Notes under the pieces: generated by a model
The model's input: only the letters and a program-made list of their open reading frames with translations
Database searches by the model: none
Told to the model about the DNA's origin: nothing
Made by a program: the position numbers and the translations under genes
Shown: piece after piece, positions 37,656 to 46,386 of the stretch
How the letters are laid out: every line of letters starts with the position of its first letter
Numbering within the stretch: position 1 is the stretch's first letter
Origin: Candidatus Aenigmatarchaeota archaeon
GTDB taxonomy: Archaea; Aenigmatarchaeota; Aenigmatarchaeia; PWEA01; JACQIF01
DNA: 64,000 bases
Assembly (NCBI GenBank): GCA_016432325.1
Contig: CP066684.1
Location: forward strand, 124,001-188,000
Reading direction: 5' to 3'

Positions 37656-38350
37656 TGGCGCTGGCGGACTTGGCGCTGGCCTTCACGCTGGGAACGTTTG
37701 CTTCTGCCAACCCGTGCGTTCTGCCTCTCTATCCGGGTTTCCTCGCGTACATGGCTTCGCGTTCGCGGGAAATGGGCAAAACGCCGCACGAAGGTCTGAT
37801 GGGACTCCTCGTGCTCGCGGGCGTCCTGACGATGATGCTCTTGCTGGGTCTCGCAATCTCCCTTATCGGCGTGTCGACCTCTGACGTTCTCAAAATCGTG
37901 ACGCCTGTGGCTGACGTAATGCTGATTCTAATCGGTCTCGTCCTCTTGCTCAACATCGACATCGGCTCGCGCATCCCGCAGCTGCGCGCGCCTTTGACGA
38001 AGGACCCGCTCAGAGGCTCTTTCGTCTACGGACTGCTCTACGGTCCGATCGTGCTGCCGTGCAACGCTCCGCTGTTTCTGGCGGTCTTTACGCGTTCCGT
38101 CGGCGTGGAGGACTTCTTCGGGCGGCTCGGCATCGTGCTCGCTTTCGGCTTGGGCTTCGGCCTGCCTCTATTGTTGATATCGCTGCTCGGCAAGGCGCGG
38201 CAGGGCTGGCTCGTCAGGATGTTCGCGGAGAACCATTCAAATATCAACAGGGTTGCCGGCGTAATACTGATAGCCGTCGGCCTCTACGACCTCTATCTGA
38301 CGACATTCTACCTGTCTGTGCTGCTGGCCAACCCGGCCATGCCAACCTAG
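37655..38350 (+). CDS. ccdA: CcdA/DsbD-type membrane electron carrier
   Basis: A 231-residue protein with six membrane segments. Conserved Cys lie in ASANPCVLPLYPGFL and YGPIVLPCNAPLFL, the pair that passes reducing power across the membrane. With the adjacent TlpA-like lipoprotein it forms a thiol reduction system for exported proteins or cytochrome/cupredoxin maturation. The 3' end overlaps the convergent gene by 4 bp. Confidence 0.88.
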   Translation: MALADLALAFTLGTFASANPCVLPLYPGFLAYMASRSREMGKTPHEGLMGLLVLAGVLTMMLLLGLAISLIGVSTSDVLKIVTPVADVMLILIGLVLLLNIDIGSRIPQLRAPLTKDPLRGSFVYGLLYGPIVLPCNAPLFLAVFTRSVGVEDFFGRLGIVLAFGLGFGLPLLLISLLGKARQGWLVRMFAENHSNINRVAGVILIAVGLYDLYLTTFYLSVLLANPAMPT

Positions 38351-38943
38351 AACTTCCCTTCTGTAACGCTTATTACAGTCTGCAAATAGGTTTTTGACTT
38401 GAAATCGCGTGATACCGCTTTGTTGTAGAATACGATGTTGCCGTACAGGCAGGGGGCGACCATCGTGTCCAGCGCAGACGTGCGGTTGTAGAAGCCCCTG
38501 CACTCGCTCGTCTGCGAGAGGCTGTCGAATACGACATCATGCGTCCCTGACGCGAGGTCTCCTTCGAGCGTGCTGTAGAACGACTCGGCGTTCGCGAACG
38601 AATCAAAAACGTACAGCTTCTGCGTGACCTGGTCTATCTGCAGGACGCTGTTGGTCACGTTGTCCACGTATCTCCTGCCGTAGACGATCGTGAGGCCGTC
38701 TGTTATTCCAGGGGCTTCGTCGCTGCCGACGGCTATTTTGAGCATGGTCTTCCAGTTGAGCGGAGACCTGTACTTTGGCAGTTCGTGTGTCTGGAGCAGC
38801 AGCTCGTCGGCCGTCTTGTTGACGAAATGAGCCTCCGGTCTGGGCATCTCAATCTGTTGGGTCGGAAGAAGAAAAAAGACTGTCAGCACGGCTACCGGGA
38901 TGAGAAATATCGCGGCCGCGTACGTTATGGAAAGCGCTTTCAT
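38347..38943 (-). CDS. Membrane-anchored exported protein, unknown function
   Basis: A 198-residue protein with one N-terminal helix (ITYAAAIFLIPVAVLTVFFL) and an external domain with two Cys (SECRGFYN, VAPCLYGN) that may form a disulfide. No family recognised. ATG 38943 has a TATA (CTTATAAAAGG) about 25 bp upstream, located inside the end of the primase gene. Longer upstream frame is unsupported. Confidence 0.65.
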   Translation of the reverse strand: MKALSITYAAAIFLIPVAVLTVFFLLPTQQIEMPRPEAHFVNKTADELLLQTHELPKYRSPLNWKTMLKIAVGSDEAPGITDGLTIVYGRRYVDNVTNSVLQIDQVTQKLYVFDSFANAESFYSTLEGDLASGTHDVVFDSLSQTSECRGFYNRTSALDTMVAPCLYGNIVFYNKAVSRDFKSKTYLQTVISVTEGKF

Positions 38944-38957
38944 AGCCCAACAGGCAC

Positions 38958-40241
38958 TCATCCTTTTATAAGCTTTCTGGAAACCCCTGCGAATGGGTAG
39001 GACACGGGATTCTTTATCTGTATCGTTTCGGTGCCGCGCTTGCACCTCTCGTCCGGTTGGCAGATGTTATACCCTGTGTAAAACGCGTCGTTTGCGCAGT
39101 TGGGCGGCAGCAGGCTCCTTCCGGTTTCTGCGCTGCGCCTGAACCAGTTCAGTTGCGTGTTCACGTACGTATCGGAGAGCGGCGGCTTGTTCTTCGCGTT
39201 CGCCTCTCGCACCGCGGCGTCTATCTTTTCCCATGGCCAGTTCATCTGCTGCAGGAAGTTAACGAGCACGAGCACGGAACGCTTGCGTCCGTCTGCGAGA
39301 CCGCCCATTATGAGTTTTATGCACGGCGGGAACACGGACTCCGGAACCTCTTTCGTGCGTTTGACGTGCTTCGTCGTTTCCTTCCTTTCCTCCTTTACCC
39401 GCGACGCGTGCCAGTCCATGGCCGCGACGACGAGGGAGTCTGCGTCGCCGCCGGGCGCGAGGAATCCTTGGGGCTTGTATTTGACGGCCCGTTCTGGAGA
39501 CGCGTATTCGATTTTGAACGAGTCTAGTTCCGTCCTGGCGAGCGGCACGCTCGCAAGCCACGTTTTCTCATTGAGCGAGTACGGAAGGCGGAACAGGTGG
39601 CGCTCGCCCCAGTTGCTCTCTATGTCCACGAACAGATACGGCGAGAGCGTGGTCGCCTGGACGTCTCCGAGCTCCTCCATCAGTTCGTGCAGCGAGCCCT
39701 TGCTCTTCTTCAGGTCTGCGAACAGCCGGTCCTTGACGGTCTCCTTGATGTACGACGCCACGATGCGCGGCACCTTGGGGAACTGATGCGTGGCGGGCTC
39801 GTAGTCTATCGTTTTGGGGAGGGACTCCCACGGGACCCCTATGTGGAAACCGCGGTTGCCCGAGAACTTCACCGTCGCCTCGACGCCGTACGAACGCAGG
39901 AGGTCGAGGACCCGCAGAGCCGCGAGCTTCGACGCATCCAGTCCTATCGAAGAGTCTATGTCTATTATCATGTCCCATCCGGTCCGCAAATCCTTCATAT
40001 CCGCGGAGCTTATCCCCGTTCGCAGCAGCAGAGGGTTCTTCCAGTGCTCCACCGTTCCGTGGAAAGAAGTGGCGCCCTTCCTCACCAGTTCCAGAATGTC
40101 GCGTTCATACACGAGCACGTTGGGGCGCGTCATGTGACCGCCGTTTTCAAGGGCGACCGATACTTCGCGGTTCTTCGCGTGAGAGAGTATCTGCTCCAGA
40201 ACAACGGGATTCGAATAGTACGTGAGCAGGTTCGTGAACAC
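38958..40241 (-). CDS. Single-chain DNA primase (PriS-PriL fusion)
   Basis: A 427-residue protein. The PriS catalytic domain contains GWDMIIDIDSS (catalytic Asp94 and Asp96) and VKFSGNRGFHIGVPW (about 125-139, SGxxGxH-type). After a charged linker near residue 290 comes a PriL C-terminal-type domain with four Cys: FPPCIKLIMGG, LLPPNCAND, GYNICQPD and ERCKRG, the ligands of a [4Fe-4S] cluster. Normal archaeal primases use two polypeptides; such a fusion is known in Nanoarchaeum and other DPANN. It makes RNA/DNA primers. The start is GTG 40241 with a TATA (GCTATAAATAAAC) near 40274. Confidence 0.9.
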   Translation of the reverse strand: MFTNLLTYYSNPVVLEQILSHAKNREVSVALENGGHMTRPNVLVYERDILELVRKGATSFHGTVEHWKNPLLLRTGISSADMKDLRTGWDMIIDIDSSIGLDASKLAALRVLDLLRSYGVEATVKFSGNRGFHIGVPWESLPKTIDYEPATHQFPKVPRIVASYIKETVKDRLFADLKKSKGSLHELMEELGDVQATTLSPYLFVDIESNWGERHLFRLPYSLNEKTWLASVPLARTELDSFKIEYASPERAVKYKPQGFLAPGGDADSLVVAAMDWHASRVKEERKETTKHVKRTKEVPESVFPPCIKLIMGGLADGRKRSVLVLVNFLQQMNWPWEKIDAAVREANAKNKPPLSDTYVNTQLNWFRRSAETGRSLLPPNCANDAFYTGYNICQPDERCKRGTETIQIKNPVSYPFAGVSRKLIKG

Positions 40242-40308
40242 ACCCCGCGACCTATTGCGCCGCCGTTTATTTATAGCGTTTAAATAGGCGTTCGGCTTCC
40301 GTCATGTC

Positions 40309-41061
40309 ATGGACGTCGTGACATACGCGATAGCCAGCGTGATTCTCGTGAGCGCCGTATCCTTCGTCGGTGTGGCCGCGCTCGCGATAAGCAGGAAGAG
40401 ATTGCAGAGGATGCTTCTATACATGGTCGCGTTCTCCGCGGGCGCGCTTCTGGGCGACGTCTTCTTCCATCTCCTGCCTGAGACCGTGGAGACCGTCGGC
40501 TTCACCTCGCAGGTGTCGCTTTACGTGTTGTCCGGCATAGCCGTCTTTTTCGTCGTCGAGAAGGTCGTCCTCCGGACGCACGCTTCGAACGCCGCGCGTT
40601 CAAAGCGCGAATCCGTTCACTCGTTCGCGGTCATGAACCTTCTGGGCGACGGCATCCATAACTTCATCGACGGCCTCATCATAGGGGCAAGCTACATCGT
40701 GGCGACGCCGATAGGCATCGCCACAACGCTTGCCGTGGTTTTGCACGAGATTCCCCAGGAGATTGGGGACTTCGGTGTCCTGATGCGCGGCGGTTTCTCG
40801 AGAAAGAAGGCGCTTCTGTTCAATTTCATCACGGCCCTGACGGCCGTGGCAGGCGCAGGCGTCGCGCTCGCGCTGAACTCTTACGTGGGAGGCCTGACGG
40901 ATTTCCTCATCCCGTTCGCCGCCGGCGGATTCATATACATCGCGGGAGCCGACCTTATACCCGAACTTCACAAGGAATCGGGCGCGTTGCAGTCGTTGTT
41001 GCAGACGGCGGCTCTTATGCTCGGCTTGTTTGTGATGCTGTTGCTTAAAACCGCGGGTTAG
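40309..41061 (+). CDS. ZIP-family metal transporter
   Basis: A 250-residue protein with eight membrane segments. The metal-binding helices IV and V are NLLGDGIHNFIDGLIIGASY and AVVLHEIPQEIGDFGVLMRGGFS, with the invariant His/Asn/Asp and HEIPQE. It imports Zn2+, Fe2+ or related metals. The TATA CGTTTAAATAG lies 25 bp upstream of the ATG, so the mRNA is leaderless. The 3' end overlaps a 44-residue ORF on the other strand by 4 bp. Confidence 0.88.
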   Translation: MDVVTYAIASVILVSAVSFVGVAALAISRKRLQRMLLYMVAFSAGALLGDVFFHLLPETVETVGFTSQVSLYVLSGIAVFFVVEKVVLRTHASNAARSKRESVHSFAVMNLLGDGIHNFIDGLIIGASYIVATPIGIATTLAVVLHEIPQEIGDFGVLMRGGFSRKKALLFNFITALTAVAGAGVALALNSYVGGLTDFLIPFAAGGFIYIAGADLIPELHKESGALQSLLQTAALMLGLFVMLLLKTAG

Positions 41062-41192
41062 CGTTCGAGAAGCTTGAGAAGACCGACCAATACGAGGAAC
41101 GCCCCTGCGAGTATGGAGAGAAGCTCGGGTTTCCACAGTATGAGCGCTCCGCTGACCAACGCCAGCGCACCGAGCACGCGTTCGTCTTTCAA
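41058..41192 (-). CDS. 44-residue membrane miniprotein
   Basis: A short ORF from TTG 41192 (KDERVLGALALVSGALILW...) encodes two short hydrophobic stretches and ends KLLER. It is supported by the strong SD GGAGGGG eight bases upstream, by the hydrophobic pattern, and by a TATA-like AATATTTATG (41241-41249, shared with the other strand) that predicts a leader of about 28 nt. Function unknown. Confidence 0.55.
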   Translation of the reverse strand: MKDERVLGALALVSGALILWKPELLSILAGAFLVLVGLLKLLER

Positions 41193-41240
41193 CGTATCCC
41201 CTCCATTGGAATTAGACCCCGGCGGGTGGTCACATCAGGC

Positions 41241-41268
41241 ATAAATATTGGCTTCCCCATTATATAAG
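41241..41268. promoter_or_regulatory. Double TATA region between miniprotein and candidate RNA
   Basis: ATAAATATT (41241-41249) and TATATAAG (41261-41268) are both good TATA matches. The first would place a plus-strand start near 41271 and a minus-strand start near 41219; the second would place a plus start near 41290. Confidence 0.5.
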
Positions 41269-41271
41269 TCA

Positions 41272-41440
41272 CCTAGTGGGGTGGTTTTTCGGTCTCAGGC
41301 GTTTGCCGGGCCGAAGCGTTGGGGCGCATTCGCACTGCCTTCAGACGCGCAGGCGTTTGAAGTCAATACCTTCTGGTGCAAGGTGCCGTGTCCTCGACAC
41401 TCAACCCGAAGTGGTGTCGAATGCCCTCACGGCCACTAGG
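41272..41440 (+). ncRNA. Candidate structured RNA, family unknown
   Basis: A 169 nt non-coding stretch with its own TATA boxes. The ends CCTAGTGG (41272-41279) and CCACTAGG (41433-41440) pair perfectly over 8 bp. Inside are a hairpin TTCGGTC..GGCCGAA with an inner GGC/GCC (41288-41315) and the alternative pairings GTGTC/GACAC and TCGACAC/GTGTCGA in the 3' third. No ORF of note covers it. It does not match RNase P, 5S, tRNA or SRP RNA. Strand is inferred from the promoter. The true 5' end could be near 41290 if the second TATA is used. Confidence 0.5.
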
Positions 41441-41452
41441 ATTTTCGTTTTC

Positions 41453-41605
41453 TCATGCCAGCTGACTGACGAGCCCTATCTGGCTGTGAATGAGGATAAA
41501 GAGGACAATAAGAAACAGTATGAGAAAGACGGAGGCGCACGCGTACAAAGGCGTCTGGTCGAATCCCCTGTCGCCGAGCATGTCCAGTGGTTGGCGACGC
41601 CGCAT
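41453..41605 (-). CDS. 50-residue single-span membrane miniprotein
   Basis: A 50-codon ORF (MRRRQPLDMLGDRGFDQTPL then a hydrophobic helix ACASVFLILFLIVLFILIHS) starts 15 bp after the P-type ATPase stop codon on the same strand. The positive N-terminus and single helix suggest a small regulatory subunit of the ATPase, as seen with sarcolipin-like or KdpF-like peptides; this is inference. No SD is evident. Confidence 0.5.
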   Translation of the reverse strand: MRRRQPLDMLGDRGFDQTPLYACASVFLILFLIVLFILIHSQIGLVSQLA

Positions 41606-41619
41606 AAAAACCTTTGCTG

Positions 41620-44286
41620 TCAGTCGATTATCCTGTAGCCGAGCAATCTTTTCGCAATCTCCGTCGTCGCCAGCACCGTCAGCGACACGGCTACCACGGC
41701 GACCCAGTCTCCGAAAGTCAGGGGCACGACTTCGAACACGGCGGCCAGCGGCGTGTAGAGCAGAACGAACTGAAGCGCGACAGAGAGAGCCACTGCCGCG
41801 AGGAGATACTTGTTGCGCAGGATTCCCTCTTTCAGCAGCGAGTCGTTCGTCCTGCAGCAGAACACGTTCACAATCTCGTACATCACGATAGTCGTGAAGG
41901 CAACGGTCTGCGCGTAGGCCGCGCCCTTCGGAAGATATGCGTAGAAGAGGGCGAGAGTGCCGACGGCCATTGTCGCGCCGACAGAGAGCAGGAACGCAGC
42001 GGTGTTCCAGTCCAGGATGGCCTTGTTCTTGGCGACGGGCTTCCTCCTCATCGCGTCCTTGGAGATGGGGTCCGCGCCAAGCGCTATCGCAGGCAGCCCG
42101 TCGGTGGCTATGTTTATCCACAGCAGCTGCAGCGCCTGAAGCGGCAGCACGGGGAACAGAAGGACGCCGAAGAAGAGTACGAAAACCTCCCCTATGTTTG
42201 AACTCAGGAGGTAGTTGACGAACTTCTGCACGTTGTCGTATACGCCGCGGCCTTCTTCGATAGCTGCGACGATGGACGAATAGTTGTCATCCACGAGAAC
42301 CATGTCGCTCGCTTCCTTGGCGACGTCCGTGCCTGTGACGCCCATCGCGACACCGACGTCGGATTTCTTGAGAGCAGGCGCGTCGTTGACGCCGTCGCCT
42401 GTCATCGCGACCACGTGGCCGTGTTTTTTGAGGGCGTCCACAATGCGCACCTTGTGCTCCGGATCGACGCGCGCAAAAACGGAAACGGTGCGTATCTTCT
42501 CCGCAAGCGCGTCATCGCCCATCTTGTCGAGTTCCTTGCCTTCGACGACATCGCTGCCGTCAAGCTCTACCAGCTGCGCTATCGCCCGCGCGGTGAGGGC
42601 GTTGTCTCCGGTGACCATGATAGTGCGGATGCCGGCTTCTCGCGCTTTCGCTATCGACGACTTTATCTCTTCCCTCGGCGGGTCCATCATGCCGGCGATT
42701 CCGAGGAAAACCAGTTCGCGTTCCGTTTGTTCGGGCGTGTATTCGCTCCGTTTCTCGATTTCCCTGTACGCGAACGCGAGGACGCGCAGCGCTTCGGAGC
42801 CCATGTGCCCGACCTCGGATAAGATGCGCACGCGATCTTTCTGGGTGATTGTACGGATGCGTCCGTCCGCCAGTATGCGGTCGCAGCGCTCCAGAATCTC
42901 CTCAGGAGCGCCTTTGGTGTGCACGACGAGCCCGCGCCCGACGGCGTTCACGGTGCTCATCATCTTGCGTTCCGCGTCGAAGGGTATCTCGGCCATGCGC
43001 GGATGTCTCTTCTCCTGTTCGGCTTTCTGCAAACCGGCCTTGCCGGTCAGCGTCAGAAGACATCCTTCGGTCGGGTCTCCAAGAACGTCCCAGCCGTTTT
43101 TCTGCACAATCTCCGCGTTGTTGGCCAGCACAGCCGTTCTTAACATGAGCATGAGGGTGTCGTTCTTTATCGCGTCTGTTTGTCTGCCGGCCTTCGTGAA
43201 TGCGCCTTCTGGCTTGTATCCTATGCCCGTAACGTCATAGACATTTTCATCGCAATAGACGCGCGTGACGGTCATCCTGTTCTGCGTCAACGTCCCTGTC
43301 TTGTCCGTGCAGATGACGGATATGGAGCCGAGCGTCTCGACGGCAGGCAGTTTTCTTATTATTGCGTTTCTTTTCACCATTCTTTGCACGCCGAGCGCAA
43401 GGGATACCGTGACTACGGCGGGCAATCCCTCGGGTATCGCGGCGACGGCCAGAGCAACGCCCACTATGAACATCTGCCTCACGATGTCGAGCGTTATCAG
43501 AGGGCTCTTCAGGACTCCTGCGAGGGCGACGACCGCGACTATTACCAGCGTTGCCAGGCCGAGTTTCTTGCTTATCTCCTCCATCTTTATTTCCAGCGGC
43601 AGCTTCTCTTTGCCCTCCTGTACGAGAGACGCTATCCTTCCCAGCTCGGTCTGCATACCAGTGCTTACGACGATCGCTCTGGCGACGCCGTAGGAGACAT
43701 CCGTGCCCATGAAAACCATGTTGGTTCGCTGCACGACAGTCGCGTCATCCTTCAGGACTCCAGAGAATTTTTTGACAGGAACAGATTCGCCGGTGAGCGA
43801 CGCCTCCTGCATCTTCAGGTTGCTGGATTCGACAATCCTCGCATCCGCGGGTACTTTGTCCCCGGGTTCCAGTGTGACGATGTCTCCAGGCACAAGCTCA
43901 GACGTAACCACTTCTGTCTTCCTGCCGTCCCTGATAACAGTGCACGTATTCTTGACCATCTTCCTGAGCGCCTCGAGCGCGCGCTCGGCCTTGTACTCCT
44001 GGAAGAATCCCAGCGCGGCGTTTAGTACGAGTATCGCTAGTATCGCTATCGCGTCAAGCCCCTCGCCTATGGCAGCAGACACGAGGGCCGCGATGAGCAG
44101 CAGGATGACCAGGAAGTTCTTGAACTGGTCAAAGAACATCACTATCGGGTTTACGCCGCCTACGCGCTTGAGCTCGTTGCGGCCGTATCTTTCCAGCCGC
44201 GACGGCGCTTCTGCAGACGAGAGGCCCGACGCCGATGAGTTGAGCTCCTTATAGACGGCGTCTATAGGCGACGAGTGCCAGAGCAT
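41620..44286 (-). CDS. P-type calcium-transporting ATPase
   Basis: An 888-residue P2-type ATPase of the SERCA/PMCA kind. Motifs: TGES (about 165-168), the ion-binding PEGLPA (about 285-290) in helix 4, the phosphorylation site [14 protein letters not shown] with Asp328, [14 protein letters not shown], and the hinge [22 protein letters not shown]. Ten membrane segments are consistent. It exports Ca2+ (or Mn2+) using ATP. A TATA-like GATTTAAG lies about 26 bp before ATG 44286, so it has its own leaderless promoter behind the antiporter operon. Confidence 0.93.
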   Translation of the reverse strand: MLWHSSPIDAVYKELNSSASGLSSAEAPSRLERYGRNELKRVGGVNPIVMFFDQFKNFLVILLLIAALVSAAIGEGLDAIAILAILVLNAALGFFQEYKAERALEALRKMVKNTCTVIRDGRKTEVVTSELVPGDIVTLEPGDKVPADARIVESSNLKMQEASLTGESVPVKKFSGVLKDDATVVQRTNMVFMGTDVSYGVARAIVVSTGMQTELGRIASLVQEGKEKLPLEIKMEEISKKLGLATLVIVAVVALAGVLKSPLITLDIVRQMFIVGVALAVAAIPEGLPAVVTVSLALGVQRMVKRNAIIRKLPAVETLGSISVICTDKTGTLTQNRMTVTRVYCDENVYDVTGIGYKPEGAFTKAGRQTDAIKNDTLMLMLRTAVLANNAEIVQKNGWDVLGDPTEGCLLTLTGKAGLQKAEQEKRHPRMAEIPFDAERKMMSTVNAVGRGLVVHTKGAPEEILERCDRILADGRIRTITQKDRVRILSEVGHMGSEALRVLAFAYREIEKRSEYTPEQTERELVFLGIAGMMDPPREEIKSSIAKAREAGIRTIMVTGDNALTARAIAQLVELDGSDVVEGKELDKMGDDALAEKIRTVSVFARVDPEHKVRIVDALKKHGHVVAMTGDGVNDAPALKKSDVGVAMGVTGTDVAKEASDMVLVDDNYSSIVAAIEEGRGVYDNVQKFVNYLLSSNIGEVFVLFFGVLLFPVLPLQALQLLWINIATDGLPAIALGADPISKDAMRRKPVAKNKAILDWNTAAFLLSVGATMAVGTLALFYAYLPKGAAYAQTVAFTTIVMYEIVNVFCCRTNDSLLKEGILRNKYLLAAVALSVALQFVLLYTPLAAVFEVVPLTFGDWVAVVAVSLTVLATTEIAKRLLGYRIID

Positions 44287-44318
44287 AAGCGTATTGGAAA
44301 GAGCCCGTTCTTAAATCA

Positions 44319-44507
44319 TCATTCGCCCTTCTTCTTGAGAACGATATCGCAGTTGGGGCACATGCCCTTCTCCTTGTACATGGTGCTGCAAATCTCGCAG
44401 ACGTAACGGGCCCTTTTCTCCTCTTTTTTCTCTTCGTCGCCCTCTTCTTCGCTTTCCTCGTCTCCTGTGTCAGCGGACTCGTATTTCTCGTCTTCTTCGT
44501 CTGGCAT
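44319..44507 (-). CDS. Acidic zinc-ribbon miniprotein
   Basis: A 62-residue protein: an N-terminal Glu/Asp-rich tail followed by RYVCEICSTMYKEKGMCPNCDIVLKKKG with a CxxC...CxxC zinc ribbon. It starts 9 bp after the 48-residue membrane protein with the SD GAGGTG, so it belongs to the antiporter operon. The role is unknown; similar small ribbons often mediate protein contacts. Compare the two ribbons at 59664 and 59802. Confidence 0.65.
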   Translation of the reverse strand: MPDEEDEKYESADTGDEESEEEGDEEKKEEKRARYVCEICSTMYKEKGMCPNCDIVLKKKGE

Positions 44508-44516
44508 CGTTACACC

Positions 44517-44663
44517 TCATTGGCTCGCGGGCGGGTTGAAAGCGCCCAGTACGTTCAGCAGGAACAGCAGCAATTCCGTGGGCGTGGGCAGCCCGAGCAG
44601 TTTCAATCCTACGTGGACGGCCACATATATTACAATCAACCACAGCAGATGCTTGAGCTTCAT
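44517..44663 (-). CDS. 48-residue membrane miniprotein
   Basis: A 48-codon ORF starting ATG 44663, overlapping the antiporter stop (ATGA). It encodes KLKHLLWLIVIYVAVHVGLK then LLGLPTPTELLLFLLNVLG, one or two membrane helices. Translational coupling and hydrophobicity support a real gene, perhaps an antiporter accessory peptide. Confidence 0.55.
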   Translation of the reverse strand: MKLKHLLWLIVIYVAVHVGLKLLGLPTPTELLLFLLNVLGAFNPPASQ

Positions 44664-46348
44664 ACCCATGCGCCTTTCCTGTACCTGTCTTTCAGGTGCC
44701 GTACGTGATGCTTCCTCATGGTTATTATATCTTTTCCCCTGCCCAGCGTGAACTCGCTGACCATCTTGGCCGCGGTTTCGCTGCCCAGGAAATGCGGCAT
44801 CACCACATAGTCGGCTCCCATGCCGTACAACTCTTGCGCGTCTTTGACCGTTCCTGCCGTAACGAAGATAATGGATCCCGTCTTTTTGAAGCCGTCTATC
44901 ACAGACGCGCTGTCGTCAAACCCCGGCATCGTGGACACGACGAGTTTCGGCTTCAGCCGCAACAGTCCTTCCTGCACGTACGCGTCTGTGGCGTCTCCGT
45001 AGAGGCAGTTGTATCCCTTTGCGCGCAGCTCTTTGACAACCGCGGGGTTGAAGTCTATGACCGACAACTTTTTCTTGGCCGTTTTCATGTGCGACAGGAA
45101 GACGCGGCCCATCCTGTCGCATCCTATCAGTATGGTGTCGGCGCGGTATTTGCGCATGTTCGGTTTCAGCTCTTTGATGTTCTTGCGCTCGAACACGCCG
45201 AGGTACGGGGCGAGCAGGCGGAACAGCCTCTCGCCGTGCGCCATCATGTAGACAGAGCCGGCTATCGTCACGGCGCCTACCAGAGTGACAAGCGTGACGG
45301 CCGTCTGCGTCACGTGGCCGAATGCAAGGCCGAGGGCCATCAGTATCAGCGAAAATTCGCTTATCTGGGCGATTGTCAGACCGGTCATGAAACCCGTCCG
45401 CTTCGTGTAGCCGAGCGCTCCCATCAGGACCATCACTATCAGTGGGTTTCCGACGAGCACGAAAAGAGACAGCGCGAGCGCCGGATAGAGGATCGTTCCT
45501 ATCAGCGCGGGAGTCATCTGCGTTCCCAGAGCGATGAAGAACAGGACGACGAAGAAATCGCGGAGCGGCCGGATGCGCGAGCCGAGGTCATACGTATACG
45601 GAAGGGAAGCCATGCTGACGCCGGCGAGGAAGGCGCCTGCCTCTATGGACAGCTCGGCGGCAGCCGCTATTCCGGCAAAGAGGAACATCCACGCGATGCC
45701 TGCGAGGAAGAGCAGCTCCTGCGAGCGCGCGATATATCCCATGACAGGCGGCAGGAAGTAGCGGCTTGATAAATATACGAGCGCCAGGAACAGCAACGTC
45801 TTTCCGGCGGTGAGTCCCACGAGAACGGGCAACGGAACTCCCGAAGCGAAGCCTGTTATCAGTATCAAAACGACGATAGACACGAAGTCCTGCACAAGGA
45901 GCAAACCGACGGACACCTTGCCGTAGAGAGCATCCAGATCCCCCTTGTCCGAGAGTACCTTCACGACTATGACGGTCGACGAGAACGTGAGCGCGGCGCT
46001 GATGTACAATGCTTCGACCATTTCGAAACCCATGGCGCGGACGATGAAGTAGCCTATAAGCGAGGTGAAGAGCACCTGTCCCAGTCCTGTCACGAAAGAG
46101 ATGCTTCCGACCTCTCTCAGCACGCGGGGCTTGAGGTTAAGGCCTATCAGGTATAACAGGAATGCAACGCCGATCGCGGAGAACGCTTCGAGGGTTCCGG
46201 ACGGTTTCACGAATCCGAGCACAGGGCCGACGAGCAGGCCGGCGATTATGTAGGCGATGATGGGCGGCTGTCTCAGCGCGTGCGCCAGTAATGCGACGAG
46301 CGCCGATGCGACTACGACGAGCCCGATGTCAAAGAAGACCGACGACAT
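44660..46348 (-). CDS. CPA2 cation:proton antiporter with TrkA-N domain (Kef/KefB-like)
   Basis: About 562 residues. The membrane part has 12-13 segments with PPIIAYIIAGLLVGPVLGF near the start and the conserved Asp of VGLLLVQDFVSIVVL. The C-terminal part is a Rossmann TrkA-N domain (ADTILIGCDRMGRVFLSHM, LSVIDFNPAVVKELRAKGYN, LYGDATD). It exchanges K+ or Na+ for protons and is gated by nucleotide binding; c-di-AMP made by DacZ in this window is a possible regulator (inference). ATG 46348 has a TATA (CTTTTATTC) 26 bp upstream. Confidence 0.87.
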   Translation of the reverse strand: MSSVFFDIGLVVVASALVALLAHALRQPPIIAYIIAGLLVGPVLGFVKPSGTLEAFSAIGVAFLLYLIGLNLKPRVLREVGSISFVTGLGQVLFTSLIGYFIVRAMGFEMVEALYISAALTFSSTVIVVKVLSDKGDLDALYGKVSVGLLLVQDFVSIVVLILITGFASGVPLPVLVGLTAGKTLLFLALVYLSSRYFLPPVMGYIARSQELLFLAGIAWMFLFAGIAAAAELSIEAGAFLAGVSMASLPYTYDLGSRIRPLRDFFVVLFFIALGTQMTPALIGTILYPALALSLFVLVGNPLIVMVLMGALGYTKRTGFMTGLTIAQISEFSLILMALGLAFGHVTQTAVTLVTLVGAVTIAGSVYMMAHGERLFRLLAPYLGVFERKNIKELKPNMRKYRADTILIGCDRMGRVFLSHMKTAKKKLSVIDFNPAVVKELRAKGYNCLYGDATDAYVQEGLLRLKPKLVVSTMPGFDDSASVIDGFKKTGSIIFVTAGTVKDAQELYGMGADYVVMPHFLGSETAAKMVSEFTLGRGKDIITMRKHHVRHLKDRYRKGAWV

Positions 46349-46386
46349 ACGCGTGGTGGCGCACCGGAGAATAAAAGCGTTTTGTC

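Noticed and set aside
41272-41440. RNase P RNA or 5S rRNA
   Set aside because: The conserved GAGGAAAGTCC and ACAGAA elements of RNase P and the 5S consensus are absent.
41453-42121. A 222-codon minus-strand frame overlapping the P-type ATPase end
   Set aside because: Only its last 50 codons, starting at ATG 41605 after the ATPase stop, look like a gene; the upstream part is an alternative frame of the ATPase.
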